Assembly (NCBI GenBank): GCA_903853185.1
Contig: CAINSX010000344.1
Coordinates: 1-8,109 of the forward strand
Reading direction: 5' to 3'
Length of the DNA: 8,109 nt
Origin: an uncultured Opitutia bacterium
Lineage (GTDB): Bacteria > Verrucomicrobiota > Verrucomicrobiia > Opitutales > UBA953
The first letter of the stretch is position 1, and each line of letters opens with the position of its first letter. Made by a program: the position numbers and the translations under genes. Under the pieces are notes generated by a model. It made no database searches. It was not told the DNA's origin and was given only the letters and a program-made list of their open reading frames with translations. This document shows positions 1-7,993 of this stretch, one piece after another.

Positions 1-1485
<1,485 letters not shown>

Positions 1486-1486
1486 G

Positions 1487-3625
1487 TTACTTCTTGTCGG
1501 GAGCGGCCGGGGCGGCGGGCGCCTTGCCGGGGACGTTATCGAGGATCTTCTTCACCTCGGCGCCATTGGCGTTGCTCGTGGCGCGGCTGAGGGCGTCGAG
1601 GTTATCGACGGCCGAGCTGTTGAGCACGTACGGGCGGAGGAAGATGATCAGCTCCTGCTTCTCCTCGAGGTTGGTCGAGGAACCGAAGATATCGCCGATG
1701 ATCGGGATGGGGCCGAGGCGCGAGGTGGACTTCGTGGTCACCGTGCGCTGGAGGCCGCCGAGGACGACGATTTCGCCGCTCATCGCGCTCACGTAGGAAT
1801 CGGTCGTACGACGTCCGATGATCGGCTGGTCGTTGCCGTCGAGGATGGTCGAGCCGAGGATGTCTTCGACGGACTGCGAGACTTGGAGTTGGACCGCGCC
1901 GTCCTTGCCGATGAGCGGGAGCACCTTGAGGGTGATGCCGATGTCGCGCTGCGAGACCGTGGAGGTGACCTGGCCCGTGGTGGCGGCCGTGGTCGAACCC
2001 GTGATGACCGGGCGGGACTCGCCGACGAAGAGCGTGGCTTCCTTGTTGTGGGTCGTCGTGATGGCCGGGACCGAGAGAATCTTCAGGTCGCCCTTACGCG
2101 GTGTGGTGACGAGGCCGATGGTAGCGCTCAGGCTGTTGTTGGCGCCGAGCAAACCTTGGGAGGCATTGATCGGAGTGGAGTTCGCGCCGACCGTGCCGTT
2201 CACCGTGGCCGGGGTGCCGTTGACGCCGAAGCCGCCACCGGTACCGCCGATGCCGATAAGCTTACCGTTGCTGACCGTGAGGCCGAGGGTGTTGAAACCG
2301 TTGGTCTCGTTATCGGAGAGCTTCACTTCGGCGATGACGACTTCGATGCGGACCTGCGGGAGGACGATGTCGACCTTGTCGATCAGGTCATGGAGGAGGC
2401 GAAGGTCATCATTGGTCCCCGAGACCACGACCGAGTTACTGCGGATGTCCGGGAGCACCGTGAGGTTGCTGCTAAACTCGTCGGCACCCATCTGCGAGGG
2501 GCCAGCGGCACCAGCGGCTCCGGCGACGGGGGCGACCGGCGTCGGAGTGCGATTGAGGGTCGTATTGCGGACCGTATTACCGGCGCGGGCGGAGGCAGTG
2601 GTCTGGCCGGTGACGAGGGAAGTGACGAGCGTGGCGACCTGCTGGGCGTCGGCGTGGCGCAGGAAGATCACGTCCGTCTTCGTGTTCGGGTTGGATTTCT
2701 GGTCGAGGGTCTCGATCAGCTTATCAAAGAAGTCATGCTGGTCGGCGGAGCCCATCAGCAGCACGCGGTTGGTGCGTTCGTCAGCCAGGAAAGTCGTGCC
2801 CGTGCTGAGGCGGAAAGGTGCGCCGCCGGAGGCGACCTGCGGGGTGCGGAGCATCGCGGTCAGCTTCGCGATCATATCGGTGGCCATCGCGTTCTTAAGC
2901 GTGTAGCTCTTGGTCACGACGAGATCGAGCTGCGGCCTGTCGAGCTGCTCGACGAGCTTTTCGATCTTCTGGAGGTTCGTGATCGAATCCGTAATCAGGA
3001 AGGCGTTGTTGCGGCCGAAGAAGATGGGCGGCGAGGCGAGGGTCGCATTCAGACCGGAGGTGATTTGCGTGACGAACTCCTGCGCGTTGGCGTGCTTGAG
3101 CGTGTAGATCTTCGTGGCGATACGACCGCTGGGGGGCAGCGTGAGCGTCGAACCCGTGAGGAGCGCCGGGGATTCGGATTTCGCGACGAGGTTCGGGACG
3201 ACCTTCAGGAACTTGTCGCCCTGCTGGATGACGGCGATGCCGTTGAGGTTGAGCAGCGTCTCGATGGCGAGGAGCGCTTCGTCGCGGGTGATCGAGGCCG
3301 GGAGCGAGAGAGTGTAGACGCTGGCAGGGAGTGCCTGCGGGCGAAGGATGGACTTGCCCGTCCAGCGCTGCATCAGGTCGAGCACCTGGGCGACGGTCTC
3401 ATCGCGCAGGATGACTGGACCGACCTGGTCGGATCCACTGAGACCCGGGAGCGGGACCGCGGCGGCGACGCCGGCGATCGGCGCCGGAGCGGCGGCGGGC
3501 GCGGCGGCAGGAGCCGGAGCGGCCTGCGCGAAGCTCAGGGTCGGCGCCAGAGCGGCGGCGATGAGCATATAGAAAAGGGGCAAAGAGGCCCGCCCTTCAC
3601 GTTGGGTCGTATGGGTGCTGATCAC
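1487..3625 (-). CDS. gspD: Type II secretion system secretin GspD
   Basis: Outer-membrane secretin, 712 aa, forming the multimeric exit channel of type II secretion. An N-terminal signal peptide is visible: basic residues (Arg9, Arg12), a hydrophobic stretch at about 15-33, and a likely cut at SFA|Q near 33/34. An Ala/Pro linker follows (35-58). Domains are then N0 (about 68-145), N1 (170-230), N2 (236-310), N3 (316-420) and the secretin barrel (423-670). The barrel is identified by ILSVPAITTTHNKEA, FVGESRPVITGS, RDIGITLKVLPLI and the C-terminal LGPIPIIGDIFG / ELIIFLRPYVL signatures. N3 holds a long low-complexity insertion rich in Thr, Ala, Pro and Gly (about 340-380). The tail (671-712) ends in Ala/Pro/Lys repeats, and I see no obvious pilotin-binding S-domain. 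The start is GTG, the first start codon after the in-frame upstream TAA; it is supported by the signal peptide but lacks a Shine-Dalgarno sequence. It is first gene of the visible gspD-gspE unit. A PilQ-like secretin is the alternative, less likely given the domain plan. Confidence 0.95.
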   Translation of the reverse strand: MISTHTTQREGRASLPLFYMLIAAALAPTLSFAQAAPAPAAAPAAAPAPIAGVAAAVPLPGLSGSDQVGPVILRDETVAQVLDLMQRWTGKSILRPQALPASVYTLSLPASITRDEALLAIETLLNLNGIAVIQQGDKFLKVVPNLVAKSESPALLTGSTLTLPPSGRIATKIYTLKHANAQEFVTQITSGLNATLASPPIFFGRNNAFLITDSITNLQKIEKLVEQLDRPQLDLVVTKSYTLKNAMATDMIAKLTAMLRTPQVASGGAPFRLSTGTTFLADERTNRVLLMGSADQHDFFDKLIETLDQKSNPNTKTDVIFLRHADAQQVATLVTSLVTGQTTASARAGNTVRNTTLNRTPTPVAPVAGAAGAAGPSQMGADEFSSNLTVLPDIRSNSVVVSGTNDDLRLLHDLIDKVDIVLPQVRIEVVIAEVKLSDNETNGFNTLGLTVSNGKLIGIGGTGGGFGVNGTPATVNGTVGANSTPINASQGLLGANNSLSATIGLVTTPRKGDLKILSVPAITTTHNKEATLFVGESRPVITGSTTAATTGQVTSTVSQRDIGITLKVLPLIGKDGAVQLQVSQSVEDILGSTILDGNDQPIIGRRTTDSYVSAMSGEIVVLGGLQRTVTTKSTSRLGPIPIIGDIFGSSTNLEEKQELIIFLRPYVLNSSAVDNLDALSRATSNANGAEVKKILDNVPGKAPAAPAAPDKK

Positions 3626-3689
3626 TGGAATAAGGGGTACGTCTTGGATAACACCAAACCTCGGGAATAGTTCGACGAAAAATCCAATT

Positions 3690-3744
3690 TAATGAGGTTA
3701 TTTTGAGAGTTAACCCCCTGAGGGATAGGGGGCAGACCTCATTA
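3690..3744. repeat. Nested inverted repeat (9-bp arms around a 6-bp-arm hairpin)
   Basis: TAATGAGGT at 3690-3698 is perfectly complementary to ACCTCATTA at 3736-3744. Inside the 37-base spacer, CCCCCT (3714-3719) and AGGGGG (3727-3732) form a second perfect dyad with a 7-base loop. The element is 65-119 bases upstream of the gspD start and 78-132 upstream of the rightward start. It could be an operator, a cruciform or structured RNA leader, or a small dispersed repeat. The pairing is seen directly; the function is unknown. Confidence 0.6.
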
Positions 3745-3745
3745 T

Positions 3746-3772
3746 GGTGAACAAGATTTCACCTTTATCTTG
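3746..3772. repeat. Overlapping, mutually exclusive short dyads
   Basis: GGTGAA (3746-3751) pairs with TTCACC (3758-3763) across 6 bases. CAAGAT (3752-3757), the loop of that hairpin, pairs with ATCTTG (3767-3772) across 9 bases. The two hairpins cannot form fully at the same time. This could be a switching leader RNA or two protein-binding half-site pairs upstream of the 3822 gene. Six-base arms can occur by chance, so confidence in a role is low. Confidence 0.35.
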
Positions 3773-3821
3773 CCAGATACCCAAATGATGGCATATCAGG
3801 CACAAAAGACCCCTATTATTG

Positions 3822-4361
3822 ATGCGCGAAGACCTCCCCGATTGGCTGGGTAAGCCCCCCCTCCGTGGGACCGACCAATGGAACGTCTGGTTGGCCAAGT
3901 GGCGGCGCTACGCCAAGACCGAGCTGCGCGACACCGCGGCGGACGATCCGGATTACGACTACGGCCTCCTCACCGTGGATGAGCGCTGGCGGGTCGCCCT
4001 GAGGCTCCAGGTCCAGGGGCAAATCGAGGCCGGCCGCCAGAACGGCCCCGTCCCCTTGTCCTTAGCATTAGGCCGGAAGGTCAGCGACCTCGACCACGCC
4101 GGCGTCGTCGCCTGGCAGGTCGGCCGGTCGGTCGTCTCGCCGATCCCGGACGAAGCTTTCACCCGCGCGCTCGAGTGGAGCAATCAGCGGGAGAACCCGC
4201 GCCGCCGGCGCATCTCGCACGGCATCCGCTACGGCTTCATCGCCGGGCTCGGGGGCGAAGCTGCCTCGCCGGCCTGGTCATCGCCCGACTATGTCGCCGC
4301 GTACGAAGCCGCGTGGGAACTCGGCAACGCGATCGCCATCGACGGCGACCCGCGGGGATAA
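3822..4361 (+). CDS. Uncharacterised 179-aa protein with C-terminal RMF/CrpP-like motif
   Basis: I do not recognise a named family. The protein is soluble, with no signal peptide or membrane segment. The N-terminus is rich in Trp and Arg (DWLGKPP, then WNVWLAKWRRY at about 20-30), followed by an acidic stretch DDPDYDYG (41-48). The middle (about 50-120) looks helical. A basic patch RRRR (117-120 region) precedes GFIAGLGG (about 128-135), and then a Pro/Ser-rich loop leads to YEAAWELGNAIA (about 151-162). The spacing GFxAGLxG...P...(A)W..G resembles ribosome modulation factor (GYQAGIAG...CPY...GGWREAMA) and CrpP-type small proteins, but the cysteine is absent. Start ATG at 3822 is preceded by an in-frame TTG at 3819; neither has a Shine-Dalgarno sequence. 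The gene lies 46 bases before rmuC on the same strand, so the two may be co-transcribed. Coding status is supported by length and by base composition like its neighbours. Confidence 0.72.
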   Translation: MREDLPDWLGKPPLRGTDQWNVWLAKWRRYAKTELRDTAADDPDYDYGLLTVDERWRVALRLQVQGQIEAGRQNGPVPLSLALGRKVSDLDHAGVVAWQVGRSVVSPIPDEAFTRALEWSNQRENPRRRRISHGIRYGFIAGLGGEAASPAWSSPDYVAAYEAAWELGNAIAIDGDPRG

Positions 4362-4371
4362 GTTGCGGAAG

Positions 4372-4385
4372 GCCCGCGGCCGGGC
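4372..4385 (+). other. Small GC-rich stem-loop between the orphan gene and rmuC
   Basis: GCCCG (4372-4376) and CGGGC (4381-4385) form a 5-bp stem with loop CGGC, followed by AGAGTGTCTTT. The T-tract is only three bases and displaced from the stem, so at best this is a weak attenuator. Its position, right after the stop at 4361 and before the rmuC start at 4408, is the only reason to note it. Confidence 0.25.
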
Positions 4386-4407
4386 AGAGTGTCTTTCCAC
4401 TATAACC

Positions 4408-5718
4408 ATGGATACCCTTGTCATTTGCGCCGTCGTGATCCTGAGCGCGATCGGTCTTGCCGTCTTCCTGCGCAACCAGACGCGCGGCTCGACCGTATCT
4501 CCGGAAGAGCAAGCTCGGCTCGCGGAACTCGTGGCGCGCACCGTCCGCGACGATATCGCCAAGGAAACGGACCGCCTTCGGAGCGCCCAGGCGCAGCAGG
4601 CGAATGACATCCGGAAAGAGCTGACGGACGGACTCCGCGAATCGCGCCTCGAGATTGTCGCCTCGTTGGCTGAGACACGCCGTGAATCGGTGAAATCCGT
4701 GGCCGATTTCTCCGCCGAGAACGCCAAGAAGACCGAGACCCTGCAGGGGAATATGGAAAAGTCGTTGGAGGCGATGCGCTTGGATAACGAAAAACGCCTC
4801 AATGAGATGCGCGATGTCGTCGGCGAAAAGCTGCAGAAGACGCTGGAGTCCCGACTGGGCGAAAGCTTCAAGCAAGTCTCGGAGCGGCTCGAGGCGGTCA
4901 GTAAAGGCCTAGGAGAAGTACAGCAGATCACTTCCAACATCAATGACCTCAAGCGCGTCATGGGGAACGTGAAGACCCGCGGCGTCTGGGGCGAAACCTT
5001 CCTGGAAAGCCTCCTTTCGGATTCGCTGGTGCCGGAAAAGCAATTCGTGAAAAACTTCCGACCAAAGGAACGCAGCGGCGAAACGGTCGAGTTTGCCATC
5101 ATCCTCCCGGGCAACGAAGAGGGGCCGGTCTACCTGCCCGTTGACTCGAAGTTCCCCCGCGAAGACTACGACCGTATCGTGGCCGCGGCGGAGATCGGGG
5201 ATACGGCCGCATTGCTCCAGGCCCAGAAAGACCTCGCCGCCACCGTGGTCAGCTTCGCGACCGACATCACGAAATACATCAACCCGCCCCGGACGACGGA
5301 CTTCGCGATTCTATTCCTCCCGACCGAAGGGCTTTACGCCGAAGTCCTCCGATACCCCGGCATCGAAAAGACGTTGAAGGAAAAGCGCGTCGTGGTCGCC
5401 GGGCCCTCAACGATGATGGCGCTGGTCAATTCGCTCCGCGTCGGCTTCCAGACCTTGGTAGTCCAGAAAAAGTCCGCGGAGATCGCCAAGTTGCTGGGCG
5501 CCGTCAAAAAAGACTTCGGAAACTTCGGGGACCTGCTCGAGAAGATCAATAAGAAGCTCGAGGAGGCCAGCTCCGTGGTCACGGATGCGACCGACCGCCA
5601 TCGGAAGATTGCAAAGAAGATGACCAAGGTCGCGGAGCTGCCCGACGCCGAGGCCCGCCTGCTGCTGAACCTCGACGCGACCGAAGAGGCAGACGAGACG
5701 GAAGGCCCCGCGGCCTGA
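4408..5718 (+). CDS. rmuC: RmuC family protein (DNA recombination protein RmuC homologue)
   Basis: RmuC homologue, 436 aa. In Escherichia coli the family is linked to limiting recombination at inverted repeats, and its core is related to nuclease folds; the molecular activity is poorly defined. One N-terminal membrane anchor (about 3-22) is followed by a long charged coiled coil (about 32-185) and the conserved RmuC domain (about 185-405). Signatures are RGVWGETFLESLL (191-203), LPVDSKFPREDYD (243-255, with Asp246 and Lys248 of the conserved VDSKFP core), FAILFLPTEGLYAEVLR (299-315) and AGPSTMMALVNSLRVGF (331-347). A short acidic tail closes it. An upstream in-frame ATG at 4291 would overlap the previous gene and add a non-family Arg-rich leader. 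The start at 4408 puts the membrane anchor at the N-terminus, as expected. No Shine-Dalgarno is visible (ACCATG context). The 3' end lies 13 bases from the oppositely oriented tRNA gene. Confidence 0.94.
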   Translation: MDTLVICAVVILSAIGLAVFLRNQTRGSTVSPEEQARLAELVARTVRDDIAKETDRLRSAQAQQANDIRKELTDGLRESRLEIVASLAETRRESVKSVADFSAENAKKTETLQGNMEKSLEAMRLDNEKRLNEMRDVVGEKLQKTLESRLGESFKQVSERLEAVSKGLGEVQQITSNINDLKRVMGNVKTRGVWGETFLESLLSDSLVPEKQFVKNFRPKERSGETVEFAIILPGNEEGPVYLPVDSKFPREDYDRIVAAAEIGDTAALLQAQKDLAATVVSFATDITKYINPPRTTDFAILFLPTEGLYAEVLRYPGIEKTLKEKRVVVAGPSTMMALVNSLRVGFQTLVVQKKSAEIAKLLGAVKKDFGNFGDLLEKINKKLEEASSVVTDATDRHRKIAKKMTKVAELPDAEARLLLNLDATEEADETEGPAA

Positions 5719-5731
5719 GCCGGAGTCCTGC

Positions 5732-5807
5732 TGGTGGAGCCGATGAGGTTCGAACTCACGGCCTCGTCATTGCGAACGACGCGCTCTACCAACTGAGCTA
5801 CGGCCCC
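5732..5807 (-). tRNA. tRNA-Ala (anticodon CGC)
   Basis: The minus strand folds into a full 76-base cloverleaf. The acceptor stem is GGGGCCG/CGGCTCC, including the G3-U70 wobble pair that is the identity mark of alanine tRNA. The D-arm is GCTC-AGTTGGTA-GAGC, and the anticodon stem CGTCG/TGACG has loop TTCGCAA, placing CGC at 34-36. The variable loop has five bases, the T-arm contains TTCGAAC, and the 3' CCA is encoded. It decodes GCG, a common alanine codon in this GC-rich sequence. It converges with rmuC, and no T-tract terminator for either transcript is visible between them. Confidence 0.96.
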
Positions 5808-5846
5808 AAACAGCAGGAGGGTTAGGGAAGCCGCCCCCACTGGGAC

Positions 5847-5852
5847 GGTCAA
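5847..5852 (-). promoter_or_regulatory. Possible -35 element of the tRNA-Ala promoter
   Basis: On the minus strand TTGACC (5852 to 5847) lies 40 bases before the first tRNA base and matches the sigma70 -35 consensus at five of six positions. No good -10 hexamer follows at 16-18 bases (TTCCCT or TCCCTA), so the assignment is tentative. Confidence 0.3.
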
Positions 5853-5916
5853 GGTTTAGATACCTGTCGCCTTGCTTCGGCTTGGTTTAGCCCTAAGTTC
5901 AACGCTCCAAATCACC

Positions 5917-6579
5917 ATGCGCGTAGCCAAAGAAACCGTCGTCGCCATCGAATACACCCTGAAGGACGACCAGGGCAACATCATCGACGCCTCCGGCGAT
6001 CGCGGCCCGATGGAGTACCTCCACGGCGCCCAGAACATCATCCCCGGCCTCGAGCAGGGCGTCGAAGGCCTCGTCGCCGGCGACACCAAGAATGTCCTCG
6101 TCCCTCCGCAGCTCGGCTACGGCGAATACAGCGAGAAGCTCCTCCAACTGGTGCCCCTCACCGCGTTTGGGGCGAACACCCCGCAGATTGGCATGCGCTT
6201 CCACGCTGAGACCAACCTCGGCATGCGCGTCCTCACGATCAAGAAGATCGAAGGCGAAGAAGTGACCCTCGACGGCAACCACGAGCTCGCCGGCAAGACC
6301 CTGCACTTCGACATCAAGGTCGTCTCCGTGCGCGCGGCCGAACTGACCGAACTCTCCCACGGCCACCCGCACCAGTCGGGCGGTTGCTGCGGCGGCGGCG
6401 GTTGCGGTTCCGGCGAATCATCCTCCGAAGGCGGTTGCTGCTCTACCGGCGAATCATCCGAAGGCGGCTGTTGCTCCTCCGAAGAAGGCGCCTCGGCCGG
6501 CGGTTGCTGCTCTACCGAACAGCCCGTCGCCCAGAAGCAGGGCGGCTGCGGTTCTGGCGGTTGCGGTTGCTCGGCCTGA
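5917..6579 (+). CDS. slyD: SlyD-type FKBP peptidyl-prolyl cis-trans isomerase with Cys-rich metal-binding tail
   Basis: Cytosolic proline isomerase and chaperone of the SlyD family, 220 aa. In E. coli, SlyD also delivers nickel to hydrogenase. The split FKBP domain is seen in VAIEYTLKDDQGNIIDAS (9-26), PMEYLHGAQNIIPGLE (31-46), GLVAGDTKNV and the closing part LDGNHELAGKTLHFDIKVVSV (about 118-138). The insert-in-flap chaperone domain lies between (about 70-120). The C-terminal tail (147-220) begins HGHPH and carries twelve cysteines (157, 158, 163, 174, 175, 185, 186, 197, 198, 211, 216, 218), mostly as GGCC blocks. It has only three histidines, whereas many SlyD tails are His-rich. An in-frame ATG at 5872 would add 15 non-conserved residues. 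The chosen start matches the family N-terminus, in a CACCATG context without Shine-Dalgarno. It is transcribed away from tRNA-Ala and ended by the terminator at 6601. Confidence 0.93.
   Translation: MRVAKETVVAIEYTLKDDQGNIIDASGDRGPMEYLHGAQNIIPGLEQGVEGLVAGDTKNVLVPPQLGYGEYSEKLLQLVPLTAFGANTPQIGMRFHAETNLGMRVLTIKKIEGEEVTLDGNHELAGKTLHFDIKVVSVRAAELTELSHGHPHQSGGCCGGGGCGSGESSSEGGCCSTGESSEGGCCSSEEGASAGGCCSTEQPVAQKQGGCGSGGCGCSA
6412..6516 (+). repeat. Three in-frame 33-36-base repeats coding the SlyD Cys tail
   Basis: The units 6412-6447, 6448-6480 and 6481-6516 encode GESSSEGGCCST, GESSEGGCCSS and EEGASAGGCCST. DNA identity is high: the 12-mer starting GGCGAATC occurs at 6412 and 6448, and a 19-base block beginning GGCGGTTGCT occurs at 6430-6448 and 6499-6517. 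Its first 12 bases also occur at 6379. This points to growth of the tail by in-frame duplication, giving one CC pair per unit. Confidence 0.8.
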
Positions 6580-6600
6580 TTCAGCCAGCCATCCGAAACG

Positions 6601-6628
6601 AAAGACCCCGGCGTTCCGGGGTCTTTTT
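6601..6628 (+). terminator. Intrinsic (rho-independent) terminator after slyD
   Basis: AAAGACCCCGG (6601-6611) and CCGGGGTCTTT (6616-6626) form a perfect 11-bp stem with a 4-base loop CGTT. The T-tract TTTTT spans 6624-6628. It begins 21 bases after the slyD stop and separates slyD from the transporter gene, which therefore needs its own promoter in the next 44 bases or read-through. Confidence 0.93.
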
Positions 6629-6672
6629 ATTGCTCACGGGAAGCGAGTCGGCAGGCTGACGTCACCCCGCGC

Positions 6673-7983
6673 ATGCATTCCACCCCTATCCATGCGCGCG
6701 ACCTGACGCCCGGCCAGACACGCGTCTCGATCGCGATCATCGCGGTCCTGTTCTTTATCTTCGGCTTCGTGTCGTGGGTGAACGCGATCCTGATTCCCTA
6801 CTTCAAAATCGGCTGCGAGCTGACGCACTTCCAGGCTTACCTGGTCACATTCGCGTTCTATATCTCCTACCTCGTCTTCTCGATGCCCGCCGCGCACCTG
6901 CTGAAGCGCACCGGCTTCAAGAAGGGCATGATGATTGGCTTCTGGGTGATGGCCGCCGGCGCCTTCCTCTTCGTGCCCGCCGCGATGACGCGGACTTACG
7001 GCGTGTTCCTGGGCGGACTCTTCACGCTCGGTGCTGGGCTCGCCATTCTGCAGACGGCGGCGAATCCTTATATCACCGTCCTCGGGCCCAAGGAGACCGC
7101 CGCGCGTCGCATCAGCGTCATGGGCATCTGCAACAAGGGCGCTGGTATCCTCGCGCCGTTCATCTTCGCCGCGGTGGTGTTCAAGGTCACGGACACGGAT
7201 CTCTTCGCGCGGCTCGCGACGATGGCGCCCGCCGAGAAGGCGGCGGCGCTCGATGAGCTCATCCGCCGTGTCGTCGTCCCCTACCTCTGTGTCGGATCAG
7301 CGCTCCTCGCGCTGGGGTTTCTTGTCCGCCTATCGCCGCTGCCCGAGATCGACACCGAACATGAGACGGCAGACGTGGCCGAAGCCAACGCCGACAAAAC
7401 CGGCATCCTGCAGTTCCCGCACCTCATCCTCGGCGCGCTGGGCATCTTCCTCCATGTCGGCGCCTCCGTGATCTCCGTCGACACCATTATTCCTTACGCG
7501 CAATCCATGGGCCTGCCCTTGCTCGAGGCCAAGGTCTTCCCTTCGTACGTTCTGACGGCGATGATCTCTGGATATGTCGCCGGCATCGTGCTCATCCCGC
7601 GCTGGGTCTCGCAGCTCGCCATGCTGCGCTTCTGCACGTCGCTCGGCATCGTGTTAGCCGTGCTCATCGTCAGGGCGCACGGCCAGGTGCGATTCCTCGG
7701 ACATACTTCGGATATCTCACTCTGGTTTGTGGTGCTGCTCGGCTTCGCGAACTCGCTGACCTGGGCCGGCGTCTGGCCGCTCGCGCTGGATGGCCTCGGA
7801 CGCTTCACGAAAATCGGAGCTTCCGTGATGATCATGGGCCTATGCGGGAACGCCTTCCTGCCGCTCGGTTACGGCTGGTTGGCCGACCATTATTCCGTGC
7901 GCTCGGCCTACTGGATCATCCTGCCCTGTTATGTTTATCTGACTTATTACGCGATGGTCGGGCATAAGAAGCGTAGCTGGTAG
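6673..7983 (+). CDS. FHS-family sugar MFS transporter (FucP/GluP/NagP-like)
   Basis: Inner-membrane major facilitator transporter, 436 aa, probably a sugar:H+ symporter of the fucose-galactose-glucose (FHS) family. About 12 hydrophobic segments are visible, with a soluble central loop (about 222-245). Family signatures are FFIFGFVSWVNAILIPYF (27-44), LTHFQAYLVTFAFYISYLVF (50-69), LKRTGFKKGMMIG (77-89), LQTAANPYITVLGP (126-139) and RRISVMGICNKGAGILAP (145-162). Compared with E. coli FucP, the proton-coupling Asp in helix 1 is Ala38 and the Glu before TAANP in helix 4 is Gln127, while an Asn near residue 154 is kept. The pattern recalls GluP/NagP-type members that import glucose, galactose or N-acetylglucosamine. 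The sugar cannot be told from sequence alone. No catabolic gene is adjacent in the window. Start ATG at 6673 has no clear Shine-Dalgarno, and the stop is TAG followed by a second TAG in frame. Confidence 0.9.
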   Translation: MHSTPIHARDLTPGQTRVSIAIIAVLFFIFGFVSWVNAILIPYFKIGCELTHFQAYLVTFAFYISYLVFSMPAAHLLKRTGFKKGMMIGFWVMAAGAFLFVPAAMTRTYGVFLGGLFTLGAGLAILQTAANPYITVLGPKETAARRISVMGICNKGAGILAPFIFAAVVFKVTDTDLFARLATMAPAEKAAALDELIRRVVVPYLCVGSALLALGFLVRLSPLPEIDTEHETADVAEANADKTGILQFPHLILGALGIFLHVGASVISVDTIIPYAQSMGLPLLEAKVFPSYVLTAMISGYVAGIVLIPRWVSQLAMLRFCTSLGIVLAVLIVRAHGQVRFLGHTSDISLWFVVLLGFANSLTWAGVWPLALDGLGRFTKIGASVMIMGLCGNAFLPLGYGWLADHYSVRSAYWIILPCYVYLTYYAMVGHKKRSW

Positions 7984-7993
7984 TAGCGCGATG

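Larger units (their letters stand above)
3626..3821. promoter_or_regulatory. Divergent intergenic region between gspD and the 179-aa gene
   Basis: These 196 bases separate gspD (leftward) from the orphan gene at 3822 (rightward), so both promoters should lie here. The region is clearly richer in A and T than the flanking genes and carries several overlapping inverted repeats, listed separately. A weak sigma70-like candidate for the rightward gene is TTGCCA at 3770-3775 with TATCAG at 3794-3799 (18-base spacer). It would leave a leader of under 20 bases. I found no convincing promoter for gspD. No T-tract follows any of the hairpins, so none is a standard terminator. Confidence 0.5.

Noticed and set aside
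3714..3732. CCCCCT/AGGGGG hairpin as a terminator between divergent units
   Set aside because: No T-tract on either strand, and the neighbouring genes point away from it, so there is nothing to terminate.
4401..4406. TATAAC as a -10 promoter element for rmuC
   Set aside because: It ends one base before the start codon, so transcription would begin inside the gene with no suitable downstream start in the family-conserved position.
4291..4407. N-terminal extension of rmuC from an ATG at 4291
   Set aside because: It overlaps the preceding gene, gives an Arg-rich leader foreign to the family, and would bury the membrane anchor that begins right at the ATG at 4408.
5872..5916. Upstream ATG start for slyD
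   Set aside because: The 15 extra residues do not match the SlyD N-terminus, and the ATG at 5917 gives the family-typical start.
6384..6659. Arg/Leu-rich 91-codon frame overlapping the slyD tail
   Set aside because: It is a frame-shifted reading of the GGC/TGC repeats of slyD, runs through the terminator, and has no start signal or family likeness.
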